A stretch of DNA of 64,000 nucleotides from Pseudomonadales bacterium (GTDB lineage Bacteria > Pseudomonadota > Gammaproteobacteria > Pseudomonadales > IMCC2047). The stretch covers positions 124,001 through 188,000 of the forward strand of contig JACKNY010000003.1 in NCBI GenBank assembly GCA_024234615.1, in the 5' to 3' direction. A model generated the notes under the pieces. That model did not search any database. It had not been told where the DNA came from and saw only the letters and a program-made list of their open reading frames with translations. This document shows positions 52,116 to 60,605 of this stretch, piece after piece (position 1 is the stretch's first letter; each line of letters begins with the position of its first letter). The translations under genes and the position numbers were made by a program.

Positions 52116-53684
52116 TTGGCACACACATTTGATCAACGCCTTAATCTCGTCTCCTCAGCGGACCTTATTTCTTACCTATCACAAATTAATCGTGGTATCG
52201 AAAAAGAGGGCTTACGCACAACAGCACAGGGCGAATTAGCGCAAACCCCTCATCCAGCGAAGTTAGGCTCGGCCTTAACGCACCCCTCAATCACCACCGA
52301 TTATTCCGAAGCGCTGCTGGAATTTATTACACCGGTTTTTAATACACCGGAAGAAACCATCAACTACCTGTCGGATATCCATCGCTATTACTATAGCCAG
52401 CTGGATGATGAGTTTATTTGGGCCACCAGCATGCCCTGCTTTTTGGGTGGTGAAGACGCCATCCCCATAGCACGCTACGGAAGTTCAAATATTGGTATGC
52501 TAAAGCACGTTTATCGTATTGGACTGGCGTATCGTTACGGCAAAATGATGCAAACCATCGCCGGGATTCATTATAACTTTTCCTTACCCGAAACCTTTTG
52601 GCCAAACTTTCAGCAAAGCTTGGAGGAAACTGGAGATTTACAGTCCTTCCAAACAGACGAATATTTTGCACTGATTAGAAACTTCCGCCGTTATTCGTGG
52701 CTGCTCCTATACCTGTTCGGAGCCTCACCAGCGCTTTGCCCCTCTTTTCTTCAGGGCCGTAGCAATAGCCTGAAGAGCTTGGCAGGCAACACCCTTTATG
52801 CGCCCTATGGTACTTCCTTAAGAATGGGCGATCTGGGGTATCAGAATAATGCTCAGCAGCACCTACACGTTTGTTATAACTCACTGGATGACTATATAAC
52901 CACACTGGGCCGGGCAATTCATACGCCACACGCTGAATACGAAGCCATTGGTGTCAAACATAATGGCCAATATCGGCAGCTCAATACGAACGTTTTACAA
53001 ATAGAAAATGAATATTACAGTGATATCCGCCCCAAACGCGTCACGCCGTCCGGGCAAAAGCCACTGCATGAACTATCAAGAAATGGCGTACAATATATCG
53101 AAGTGCGCAATCTTGATATCAACCCTTTCTTACCCGCTGGTATCGACAGCGCCCAGGCACGCTTTGTTGACTGTTTCCTACTTTATTGCTTGCTCGAGGA
53201 TAGTCCCATTGCTAGCGATGAGGAATGCCAAGCGTTAGCCCAAAATAAATCGCTGGTGGTTAATAGGGGGCGCGAGCCTAATCTTTTCCTGGCACGATGC
53301 AATAATCGAACCCAAAAATTAGCTGCCTGGGGCGCTGAGCTTTTCGATAAAATAGCTAACATTGCCGATATTATGGACCGTGCTACCGGCGACAGGCACT
53401 ACCTTGCGGCGGTAGCAGAACAACGGGAAAAGCTTGAAAATCCTGATGCAACGCCTTCCTCAAGAGTGCTTCAGGCGCTGAATGATCAGCACATTTCCTT
53501 TTTTGAGTTTGCCTTGCAACAAACCAAAATACAGGGAGATTATTTTAAAAGCCAGCCGCTCCCTGCATCAACGTTAGACTATTTCACACAATTAGCACAG
53601 GATTCACGACAGCAACAAAGCGAAATTGAAGCCAACGATCAAATGAGCTTTGACGAATATCTTCGTCAATACCTAGCCTCCTAA
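52116..53684 (+). CDS. gshA: Glutamate-cysteine ligase, proteobacterial type
   Basis: 522 residues from a TTG at 52116, preceded by AGGAGCG. The N-terminal INRGIEKEGLRT, catalytic acidic residues in SITTDYSEALLEFITPV, and GIHYNFSLPE are class signatures. The C-terminal YIEVRNLDINPF and LARGxEPN-like region (VVNRGREPNLF) complete the pattern. It makes gamma-glutamylcysteine, the first step of glutathione synthesis. It is monocistronic and converges on the DUF1329 gene. Confidence 0.95.
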   Translation: MAHTFDQRLNLVSSADLISYLSQINRGIEKEGLRTTAQGELAQTPHPAKLGSALTHPSITTDYSEALLEFITPVFNTPEETINYLSDIHRYYYSQLDDEFIWATSMPCFLGGEDAIPIARYGSSNIGMLKHVYRIGLAYRYGKMMQTIAGIHYNFSLPETFWPNFQQSLEETGDLQSFQTDEYFALIRNFRRYSWLLLYLFGASPALCPSFLQGRSNSLKSLAGNTLYAPYGTSLRMGDLGYQNNAQQHLHVCYNSLDDYITTLGRAIHTPHAEYEAIGVKHNGQYRQLNTNVLQIENEYYSDIRPKRVTPSGQKPLHELSRNGVQYIEVRNLDINPFLPAGIDSAQARFVDCFLLYCLLEDSPIASDEECQALAQNKSLVVNRGREPNLFLARCNNRTQKLAAWGAELFDKIANIADIMDRATGDRHYLAAVAEQREKLENPDATPSSRVLQALNDQHISFFEFALQQTKIQGDYFKSQPLPASTLDYFTQLAQDSRQQQSEIEANDQMSFDEYLRQYLAS

Positions 53685-53692
53685 GTGCTAGC

Positions 53693-55042
53693 TTAACGGC
53701 CACTGGCACGCATATACTGCACATTGAAAAGGTTAGTCCGGAAGCGCTCGTCAGGAATTCTTGGCAAAAGCTGTAGCGTCGTACAATGCTCCGCCTGTAA
53801 ATCTATCATCGAAACCACTTCTACAATAGCGCCCTGCCAAACCACATTGTTTGGATGGTGATAATTCGAATCCGAAGCCCCGGCAATACTCAGTTTCCAT
53901 AACCGTTCCGCACGGTCATAGATTTTAATCAGGGCCGGGCTAGCGGTCTGAGCATCCACATAAAATGTTCTTCGCGATAACGGATGATTCGAGCTGAGCG
54001 GCATGGCATCTAGCACATATACCTTGCGTAACTGCCAAGTAACCTGAGGAAAACAATTACCCTGCCCACCAAACCCGACTAATTGAAAACCCTCTTCTTC
54101 CGCATCTTCCCCGGCAAAAGGAAGTTCGGTGTGCCGGTAAAGGGGCATCAGCAACCACTGACTACCCCGATACTGCCACTCCATGTCCATCAGGCGCCCA
54201 TTAAAACCAAGAAAATCCTCGATCATAATATCGCTGCCTAAAAATGCATCTGTGGTCTGACCGCTAGCCAGACGTCGCACGCGGCGCTGCGATGCATGAT
54301 ACATCCAGACTTGCTCTTTGCGCGTATCATCTTCCTGACGATGGATCAGCAATTGCGTATTGGCAATATCGGGCGGCTTGTTTACACGCAAATAGAGCGC
54401 ATTATAAATTTCTGATGGGTTTTGCGGCAGATCTGGCTTGGGTTCAGTCGTATGACGATGCTTTAAACGCATCATTCTGCCGTACATGGCCAGGTTTCTT
54501 TCCACTTTGCCGGTGCGCATATCGCGGTATTGCCAGAAAAATTTCTCTACCTCATTCTCGTCTGGGGCGTAGGCATAACGCATGTTCCAGGCAATTTTCT
54601 CACCCGCGCGAGGATCAGCATCCTCTATCAGCGGGAAAGGGCGTCCGGCAATATAGTTGTTGATCACGCCGGGTTCATCCGCCAGAGATACATTGGCAGC
54701 GTATTTGTGGGTAGCCTCTACATAGGCCGGATGTACAGGATAGCTGTTTGATTCGCCAACCTGAATACTGAGCTTTCCTTCCTGTATCAGCTTCACCAAA
54801 ACGGGCTCGATGACAGCCTCGTAATCAGCCAGATTCTTCCCATCAATCAAGGTTCCTGGCGCAGGCAATTTTAGCGACGCATCTGCGCTAGTCTGATGTA
54901 AGAAACTTTGTTCAATCGTATCAACCGCAACCGTCGCGAAAGAACTAGAGCAGATCAGGCTAAAGCCAAGCAGCACAGCAATGTTTAAAAAAAATAAACG
55001 CCAAAGCTGCAAGCTGCTCTTCAGCAACATAGGTGGTGTCAT
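53693..55042 (-). CDS. DUF1329-domain outer-envelope protein
   Basis: 449 residues from ATG at 55040-55042, preceded by GGGGA; the frame extends 15 codons upstream. Signal peptide at about residues 15-36. DUF1329 features are PLIEDADPRAGEKIAWNMRY early and GQTTDAFLGSDIMIEDFLGFNGRLMDMEW in outline, with FYVDAQTASPALIKIYDRAERLWK near the end. Members have a LolB-like fold and are frequent near steroid and aromatic-compound genes. It is 237 bp downstream of the aminophenol dioxygenase genes on the same strand, which may be meaningful. Confidence 0.8.
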   Translation of the reverse strand: MTPPMLLKSSLQLWRLFFLNIAVLLGFSLICSSSFATVAVDTIEQSFLHQTSADASLKLPAPGTLIDGKNLADYEAVIEPVLVKLIQEGKLSIQVGESNSYPVHPAYVEATHKYAANVSLADEPGVINNYIAGRPFPLIEDADPRAGEKIAWNMRYAYAPDENEVEKFFWQYRDMRTGKVERNLAMYGRMMRLKHRHTTEPKPDLPQNPSEIYNALYLRVNKPPDIANTQLLIHRQEDDTRKEQVWMYHASQRRVRRLASGQTTDAFLGSDIMIEDFLGFNGRLMDMEWQYRGSQWLLMPLYRHTELPFAGEDAEEEGFQLVGFGGQGNCFPQVTWQLRKVYVLDAMPLSSNHPLSRRTFYVDAQTASPALIKIYDRAERLWKLSIAGASDSNYHHPNNVVWQGAIVEVVSMIDLQAEHCTTLQLLPRIPDERFRTNLFNVQYMRASGR

Positions 55043-55279
55043 GAATGATTCCCCAAAGCTCAATGTTTCAATGAGCACTCGGCTCACAGTTATATTTTAA
55101 TCAAAAGGAGTTTGCCCCACTGAAGATCAACAAAAGCCTAACGGCTTCCATTTTAGAACGCAACGCATAACACGCGGAAAGATGTGCAAAATCAATTAGC
55201 TGTCACAATACGGCTATACGCAGGATTTACCTAAAATTATACTTCCTATATATTTGCTAAACCTGCTCAGGAGAGTCCT

Positions 55280-56092
55280 TTAAACGCTAAATTCAATAAC
55301 CCCTGCGCCAGCGCCGTACACCGGTTCATAGGCGTGCACTTTGCCGCCAGACAACTGACTCCCAAGCGCACCCTTGATAAAGGCCATGTGTTTAAACCCC
55401 ATATCCACTTTAGCCTGCTTGGCGTAAGCAGGGCATTGAGCTAGCATGGCAACACTGTCTCCCGCTTCAATCAGCGCCAGCATTTTGCGGTTCCAAGCGT
55501 CATCTTGCTCAGAGGAAATACGATCATCTGCAATATTAATACTCTGGCGGTAAAAAGATCCTGATAACCCACCGACCGCGACCACCGCTATTTTTCGCCC
55601 CAGTTTAACCGCCTGTTCCGCAACCACACTGCCAAGTTGCTCAGTAATAGCCCAGTCATGATAGAGATTATTAGAGGTATTCAGCAGCGGCAAACGGTTA
55701 TCGGCATTAAGGAAATTGGAGGCGACGATAGTGCCAGTGTCGATCGGAAACTGATCATAATCCACCCCCTTGGACTTGATACCCTTCTCGTTTGCACCAT
55801 CAATCGCCGCCTGAGTTAACCCGGTGTCAATGGTAATATCAAAGGGCAAATCGCCGTACTCATGCCAATTATGATCAACATGCACGCCCTGCAAATGCGG
55901 GCGCATTTGCCAAAGCTGATCCAACACCGCAAACCAGCCAGTCGAGTAGATGACAATGGTATCCGGATTGGATTTTGCTAAGGCGACGCCCGCAGCATCC
56001 ATCCCATCAGCCAAGCGACCCCAAGGAGGGTTATCTCTTTGCACATAGGGTAAGGGCGACGCAGGAACCAGAAATGCTGAAACGATAGCCAT
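55280..56092 (-). CDS. amnA: 2-aminophenol 1,6-dioxygenase, alpha (non-catalytic) subunit
   Basis: 270 residues from ATG at 56090-56092, preceded by AAGGAG. It belongs to the LigB/DODA extradiol fold: VSAFLVPASPLPYVQRDNPPWGRLADG, HVDHNWHEYGDLPFDI and YDQFPIDTGTIVASN in outline. It lacks the HPPH metal motif of its partner (it has ASPLPY instead), as expected for the alpha subunit of the known AmnA/AmnB enzymes, which are alpha2beta2. It lies 37 bp after amnB and is the last gene of the group. Confidence 0.85.
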   Translation of the reverse strand: MAIVSAFLVPASPLPYVQRDNPPWGRLADGMDAAGVALAKSNPDTIVIYSTGWFAVLDQLWQMRPHLQGVHVDHNWHEYGDLPFDITIDTGLTQAAIDGANEKGIKSKGVDYDQFPIDTGTIVASNFLNADNRLPLLNTSNNLYHDWAITEQLGSVVAEQAVKLGRKIAVVAVGGLSGSFYRQSINIADDRISSEQDDAWNRKMLALIEAGDSVAMLAQCPAYAKQAKVDMGFKHMAFIKGALGSQLSGGKVHAYEPVYGAGAGVIEFSV

Positions 56093-56129
56093 GCTGTATT
56101 CTCCTTTTCTATTATTTTTCAGCCGCTGG

Positions 56130-57050
56130 TTAAGCAACTTCGGCTTGGTAAGGGTGTGCCAAACCAGCCTTAACCAGGTTCCATTCCATCACCGCATTGC
56201 CAGTGCCTATCACCGTGCCATAGCCATGCAGCTCCCCAGGAATTTTCGGGTAACCCATGGCCGCAAACATCCAGGTAAAGGCGCCGGATTTGATTTCCGC
56301 AAAAGACTCCTCGATAAACTGGGGTAGCAACCGGAACACTTCGTCCACTTCACCTTTTCGCAATAGCTCGATCATGCGCATATCCCATAGATAACCCTCA
56401 TAGGTTTCGGGATGTTCCTGAGTCATGTCTTCAGGAATAGCAGGTTCTTCTCTGAAGTGGTAATGGCAAAGGGTGTTAGACGCTAGCAACACAGCTCGTC
56501 GGCCAGTCTTTTCAATAGCTCTGCGGGTAGCTTTCCCCAGTCGATCCATCTCCTCCAAACCCTCTTCCATTTTGAGATAATAGGGCGAATTATTGGCGGA
56601 TATCCCGACCACCGGAATATCCCACTGCGGGCGCATCATGTGTAAAGTCGTAATGGTGCCATAGTCCACCCGAAATTTAGGGTTTCGCATCATTTTTGCA
56701 TCGAGCCCCAGAGCGGACGCCTCCGCGCAACAAGCTTCGGCCAGCTCAACATCAACATTTAAGTCAAAGCGGTAACGAAACAGGTTGGGAAAGATCGGAT
56801 CGACCGATTTACCGCTCAGCTTTTCTACACCGAGAAAATGGTGACCTTGCTCAGTAATCCAGTGTGGTGAATGCACCAGCAACACATCCGGTTTTAGCTC
56901 TTCCAATGTCACACGTGCCCGCTCATAGGCCCAACGTAGCTGTTCCCAACCGCCTTTCGAACGGGCTTCATTTTGGGGTGGATTTTCACCATACACTAAA
57001 TGCGGTGGATGGGGCGCTAAATAACCGGCAACAATTTCACCTTTGCTCAT
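56130..57050 (-). CDS. amnB: 2-aminophenol 1,6-dioxygenase, beta (catalytic) subunit
   Basis: 306 residues, the family length. The Fe(II) ligands of this extradiol class are visible: His14 in LAPHPPHL, a His in LLVHSPHWITEQGHHF, and a Glu in the C-terminal part. FRVDYGTITTLHMMRPQWDIPVV and YGTVIGTGNAVMEWNL match the structurally known AmnB/CnbCb enzymes. It cleaves 2-aminophenol to 2-aminomuconic 6-semialdehyde. GGAGGA, located at the end of amnD, precedes the ATG. Activity on substituted aminophenols is possible. Confidence 0.9.
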   Translation of the reverse strand: MSKGEIVAGYLAPHPPHLVYGENPPQNEARSKGGWEQLRWAYERARVTLEELKPDVLLVHSPHWITEQGHHFLGVEKLSGKSVDPIFPNLFRYRFDLNVDVELAEACCAEASALGLDAKMMRNPKFRVDYGTITTLHMMRPQWDIPVVGISANNSPYYLKMEEGLEEMDRLGKATRRAIEKTGRRAVLLASNTLCHYHFREEPAIPEDMTQEHPETYEGYLWDMRMIELLRKGEVDEVFRLLPQFIEESFAEIKSGAFTWMFAAMGYPKIPGELHGYGTVIGTGNAVMEWNLVKAGLAHPYQAEVA

Positions 57051-57053
57051 AAC

Positions 57054-57500
57054 TTAGTCTCCTCCGTTAGGGGCGGGCTTGTAAGCAACCGCTTTTATTT
57101 CTATCGCTAAATGCGGATGTGGCAATTGCGCTACCGCGACGGTGGTACGCGTGGGTCCGGTTTCATCAAAATATTCGGCATAAACCTCGTTGAAACCATC
57201 GAAGTCCTCCATATCAACCAAAAAGCAACTCAGCTCCAATAAATCACTCAAGGCGGCATCCATTGACGCCAGAATATCGGCAATATTTTCTATCACAGCC
57301 CGCGTCTGTATTCGAATATCCATCTGCACTCGACCATTCGCATCGGTACTGGCGCCTTCAATACTATTATCCGGGCGCCGGGAGCTGGTTCCAGAAACAT
57401 AGATAAAATCCCCCGCTCTTTTAACATGCGGGAAGCTTCCGCGTGGTGTTGCTTTATGTGATAAAACTTTACTTTCAGCTTGATTCACATCGACTCCCAT
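57054..57500 (-). CDS. amnD: 2-aminomuconate deaminase, RidA superfamily
   Basis: 148 residues from ATG at 57498-57500; a GTG at 57488 with a better ribosome site (GGGAG) is also possible. The AmnD hallmark is GSFPHVKRAGDFIYVSGTSSRRPDN. Catalytic-pocket residues are kept: Arg in GPTRTTVAV and Glu in HLAIEIKAVAY (equivalents of E. coli RidA Arg105 and Glu120). It converts 2-aminomuconate to 4-oxalocrotonate, releasing ammonia. The stop is 3 bp from the amnB start. Confidence 0.88.
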   Translation of the reverse strand: MGVDVNQAESKVLSHKATPRGSFPHVKRAGDFIYVSGTSSRRPDNSIEGASTDANGRVQMDIRIQTRAVIENIADILASMDAALSDLLELSCFLVDMEDFDGFNEVYAEYFDETGPTRTTVAVAQLPHPHLAIEIKAVAYKPAPNGGD

Positions 57501-57549
57501 CAAATTGAGTTTGGGGCACCTCAAAAAATTCGAGTTCTAGAGGCCTCTT

Positions 57550-57939
57550 CTATTCTGCTTTATAAAAATTAAATTCTATTTCAACGCTGGCTCCGAGAGG
57601 TAGCTCGCTAACTCCGACGGCAGTTCTTGCTGGCGGTCGCACATTTTCCGTAAACACTTCTTCCCAGGCACGATTAATTTCAGAAAATTGCCCAAAGTGA
57701 GTGGTAAAAATACGCGCACCGACCATATGGCTCAGTGACAATCCAAAATCTGGTAGGGCCTGAGTAATGTTTTCAAGGATTTTTCTGGTTTCCTGATAGA
57801 CACCACCAGGCACTAGCACACCGGTAGTTAGATCCAGCGCAATCATTCCGGCGCTTTGCAAGTAGGGGCCCGCTTTAACCAACTGGCTATAGCGAAATCG
57901 TGGCTGGGGCAATCGATCCGAACTTAAAGCTTCGAGCAT
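57550..57939 (-). CDS. RidA-family protein
   Basis: 129 residues from ATG at 57937-57939; a TTG at 57960 is in frame. It is more distant from AmnD than the fused domain upstream is. It keeps the pocket Arg (PPARTAVGV) and Glu (ASVEIEFNF), so imine/enamine hydrolase activity is likely. It may remove reactive 2-aminomuconate semialdehyde-type or dehydroamino acid intermediates. First gene of the ridA-amnD-amnB-amnA group, 49 bp before amnD. Confidence 0.8.
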   Translation of the reverse strand: MLEALSSDRLPQPRFRYSQLVKAGPYLQSAGMIALDLTTGVLVPGGVYQETRKILENITQALPDFGLSLSHMVGARIFTTHFGQFSEINRAWEEVFTENVRPPARTAVGVSELPLGASVEIEFNFYKAE

Positions 57940-58037
57940 ACGAAACTCTTTTATGGCCAATAATATTTCTCAGTTTAAATTTATAATCTTATATATCAAG
58001 AACTATTTATCAATATTTTAGATATTAGCGGCGAAAT

Positions 58038-58050
58038 AGGCAATTTGCCT
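58038..58050. promoter_or_regulatory. Palindrome upstream of the aminophenol operon
   Basis: AGGCAATTTGCCT is a perfect 6-1-6 inverted repeat, about 100 bp upstream of the ridA start, in an AT-rich gap. It is a good operator candidate for the adjacent IclR-type protein. Confidence 0.5.
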
Positions 58051-58089
58051 GATATAACGATATGATTTTATTATTTTTGTTTATACGTA

Positions 58090-58115
58090 CAAAAATCTAA
58101 GCAAATAGATTTTTG
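58090..58115. promoter_or_regulatory. Long AT-rich palindrome between regulator and operon
   Basis: CAAAAATCTA (58090-58099) and TAGATTTTTG (58106-58115) are perfect 10-bp inverted repeats with a 6-base spacer. It may be a regulator site or a weak terminator for the regulator gene, which ends at 58225. The A/T-rich stem favours an operator. Confidence 0.45.
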
Positions 58116-58224
58116 TCTGCTTTGAATTCAATAATTATTAAGATTTAGGGATATCAAACTAGCCATCGGCAAGAAGATGGTCATAGAACCCTTTTTTGCG
58201 GCAAGGAAGCCCAGTCGCTGTGGT

Positions 58225-59385
58225 TTATACTGGGAAGTAGGCCATCGCTTTTAGCATCAGCAATTGATGTGGGTGCGGCAGCTCATTAACGGCAACCGTG
58301 GTTCGAGTCGGTCCACTATAGTCGAAGTACTCACCGTAGACTTCGTTAAAAATTTCATAATCTTTCATGCTCACCAGGAACGCCTGAATTTCAACAATAT
58401 CTTCACGTTTAGCACCAAAGCTCTCAACTATATCAACGATATTGTGCAGCGCAACATGCGTTTGTCGACGCATATCTAAAACTGTTTTGCTTCCTGCACC
58501 CTGGACAACACCGGGAAAAGTATCATCCTGCTGCCGCGCACTGGTGCCCGACACCAGTATAAAATCCCCAATTCTTTTGGCATGAGGAAAATTCCCTCGC
58601 GGCTTGGCTTTATAGGGCAACACTCTATTTTCCATATAAAGTTCGCGATGTATTTGTTCAGAATGGTGAGCCAAATTTTGGCGGTAACTATTGATTTGGC
58701 CTAATGTTAATGACGGTAGCTGAGTGGTCACCGATAGGGCAGCAACCACTTCACTATGGTCATCAAGAATGGGAACGGCGACACAGGAAACCCCTTCATC
58801 AATCTCGCCGCAACTTAGCGCATACCCCTGCTGCTCAATCTCCTGCAGTTCTTCCATGAGCGCAGCGCGATTAGTAATTGATTTCTCGGTAAAAGATTCG
58901 AACTCAAGATCATCAAGCAGGTAATCCAACATTTTGGGCCGCAATCCAGCTAGCAACACCCGACCAGCTGCTGTGCAATAGGCTGGCAATATCCTGTCAT
59001 CCAGTATACCTAACTGCAAGGAACGGGCATTGTGCCCAATAGCGATTTGAATAACTTTCTTTCCGCTTAGCACCGCCACATTCACCCTCTCTCCAAAATG
59101 CTCTGCCAAGGCATCGACATGGGGCGCCACTACGTGGGTCATTACCTTATTGTGCTCTACCCGACCCCCTAACTCCGCCAGCAGGGTACCCAGTTGAAAG
59201 CGATTGTCGCTCGCCCGGGAAACCACACCGAGGTTTTCCAAGGTAAGCAAAAATCGATGTGCAGTGGCAACCGTCATCCGGGTTCTCTTAGCCACTTCAG
59301 TAGCTGAAAGCTGGCAGCCGTTAGGCGAAAATGCTTCCAAAATTTGAAAGGCTTTTTGTACTGATGAGTTTCTCGGTGTCGCCAT
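58225..59385 (-). CDS. IclR-type regulator fused to a C-terminal RidA/AmnD-like domain
   Basis: 386 residues from ATG at 59383-59385 (a TTG at 59406 is in frame). Residues 5-65 form the IclR winged helix (VQKAFQILEAF; LSATEVAKRTRMTVATAHRFLLTLE in outline). Residues 75-250 form the IclR effector domain (LPAYCTAAGRVLLAGL, GYALSCGEIDEGVSCVAVPI). Residues 257-386 are a full RidA domain closest to AmnD: PRGNFPHAKRIGDFILVSGTS, FNEVYGEYFDYSGPTRTTVAV, ELPHPHQLLMLKAMAYFPV. Arg361 is conserved, but Met377 occupies the position of the AmnD/RidA Glu, so the domain may bind but not deaminate. No stop or frameshift separates the parts. Position upstream of ridA-amnD-amnB-amnA suggests it controls that operon. 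Confidence 0.88.
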   Translation of the reverse strand: MATPRNSSVQKAFQILEAFSPNGCQLSATEVAKRTRMTVATAHRFLLTLENLGVVSRASDNRFQLGTLLAELGGRVEHNKVMTHVVAPHVDALAEHFGERVNVAVLSGKKVIQIAIGHNARSLQLGILDDRILPAYCTAAGRVLLAGLRPKMLDYLLDDLEFESFTEKSITNRAALMEELQEIEQQGYALSCGEIDEGVSCVAVPILDDHSEVVAALSVTTQLPSLTLGQINSYRQNLAHHSEQIHRELYMENRVLPYKAKPRGNFPHAKRIGDFILVSGTSARQQDDTFPGVVQGAGSKTVLDMRRQTHVALHNIVDIVESFGAKREDIVEIQAFLVSMKDYEIFNEVYGEYFDYSGPTRTTVAVNELPHPHQLLMLKAMAYFPV

Positions 59386-59528
59386 AGACCGTCTATTATT
59401 ATTCAATCACGAGGTGATCGATAATAACCGATATTGCAAAAAAAGTAACAGTATGCCGGTTTTAGCGTGCTCTTAAGAACAAGAAATGTATTGCAGATAT
59501 TCCGGTAGTCGCTAATCAAGTGCGTGTA

Positions 59529-59939
59529 TTAGCGTTGCACAAAAAAACTACTGAAGAGTACGTCTTCAATCGACGCGTTATCCTCTTCCGCCTTCATCAC
59601 GGCCTGTAGGTCAGCTAAGGCTTGCATCCGAATCTGCTCCTTGCCTTCCATACTGCTGACCGTTTCCTCGGTCTGCTGGGTCAATACCTTAATCAGCGCG
59701 TATCGAAGAGAGGGCATGTGATGTCTCACCAACCGATAGGCTTCTTGCGAATCGACACGTAGCGACACTTCGGTCTTAATATATTTGAGCGGGCCTGGTC
59801 CGCCGTAATTGGTAACGAAGGCAGGGGTCAACTCGATATAGCGAACACCATCCGCCTCTTCTACCGCTTCTTCTTCCGCCATCAACGGAGTACACAAAAG
59901 CTGAACGAGCAATATAAGACCAAACAACCGTAACTTCAT
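59529..59939 (-). CDS. FliL-like exported protein
   Basis: 136 residues from ATG at 59937-59939, with GGAG upstream. An N-terminal signal (LRLFGLILLVQLLCTPLMA) is followed by an acidic stretch and a FliL-type domain: VRYIELTPAFVTNYGG, LKYIKTEVSLRVD, HHMPSLRYALIKVLTQQ and DVLFSSFFVQR. FliL stabilises the flagellar stator; no flagellar genes are nearby, so this is a stand-alone relative of the kind often found in pseudomonads. Same strand as the IclR-RidA gene, 143 bp upstream. Confidence 0.8.
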   Translation of the reverse strand: MKLRLFGLILLVQLLCTPLMAEEEAVEEADGVRYIELTPAFVTNYGGPGPLKYIKTEVSLRVDSQEAYRLVRHHMPSLRYALIKVLTQQTEETVSSMEGKEQIRMQALADLQAVMKAEEDNASIEDVLFSSFFVQR

Positions 59940-60042
59940 TACCAATGATCTCCTTTTTATATGGGAATGTTTCAATTTGCGGATCGACACCTATAATAGC
60001 GTTTTAAGTATAGAACCCTAATCAACACGGGCAAGTAAATAT

Positions 60043-60540
60043 ATGATGATTTCGATAACTCCACGCCAGCTTAACCTCTTAGCTTTTGTATTTTGCGCGG
60101 CGCTAATTTTAACCGCTTTTTATTTTCAATATGTGAAGGGCCTTGAGCCCTGCCCTCTTTGCATGGCACAACGCATTGCATTTTATACCAGCGGCCTTAT
60201 CTTCCTCCTCGCGGCAATCCATGGTCCCGCAATTGTCATGCAGCGTATCTATGCCGGTTTGACGTTACTCTTCAGCCTCGGTGGAGTAGCCCTGGCCAGC
60301 CGTCAACTCTGGCTGCAAAGCCTACCAGAAGACCAGGTACCGGCTTGTGGGCCTGGACTTGAATACATGCTAGAAGTACTGCCCTGGTCGGAAATAGTCA
60401 GCGTTATGCTACGCGGCACCGGCGATTGCGCCAAAGTGCAATGGACTTTTTTAAATTTGAGCATACCCGGCTGGACCTTTATCGCCTTTATTGGCCTCGC
60501 CATAATTAGCCTCATGCTCTTTAAACGGCGGTCGATATAA
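60043..60540 (+). CDS. dsbB: Disulfide bond formation protein DsbB
   Basis: 165 residues with four membrane segments. The first redox pair is CPLC in LEPCPLCMAQRIAFY; the second pair is Cys in VPACGPGLEYML and Cys in GTGDCAKVQW. GGVALASRQLWLQ contains the quinone-binding Arg region. DsbB re-oxidises DsbA with ubiquinone in the inner membrane. The start could also be the second Met at 60046. Confidence 0.95.
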   Translation: MMISITPRQLNLLAFVFCAALILTAFYFQYVKGLEPCPLCMAQRIAFYTSGLIFLLAAIHGPAIVMQRIYAGLTLLFSLGGVALASRQLWLQSLPEDQVPACGPGLEYMLEVLPWSEIVSVMLRGTGDCAKVQWTFLNLSIPGWTFIAFIGLAIISLMLFKRRSI

Positions 60541-60605
60541 GCTGACAAGCACTAACTTGAAAGTAACCTAAACTGGCAGGAAACCTATTCTCTCACAGGC
60601 CCACT

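Noticed and set aside
57054..57939. The RidA gene and amnD considered as a recent tandem duplication
   Set aside because: The two proteins differ throughout and share only family-level motifs. The fused domain of the regulator is much closer to AmnD than the stand-alone RidA is.
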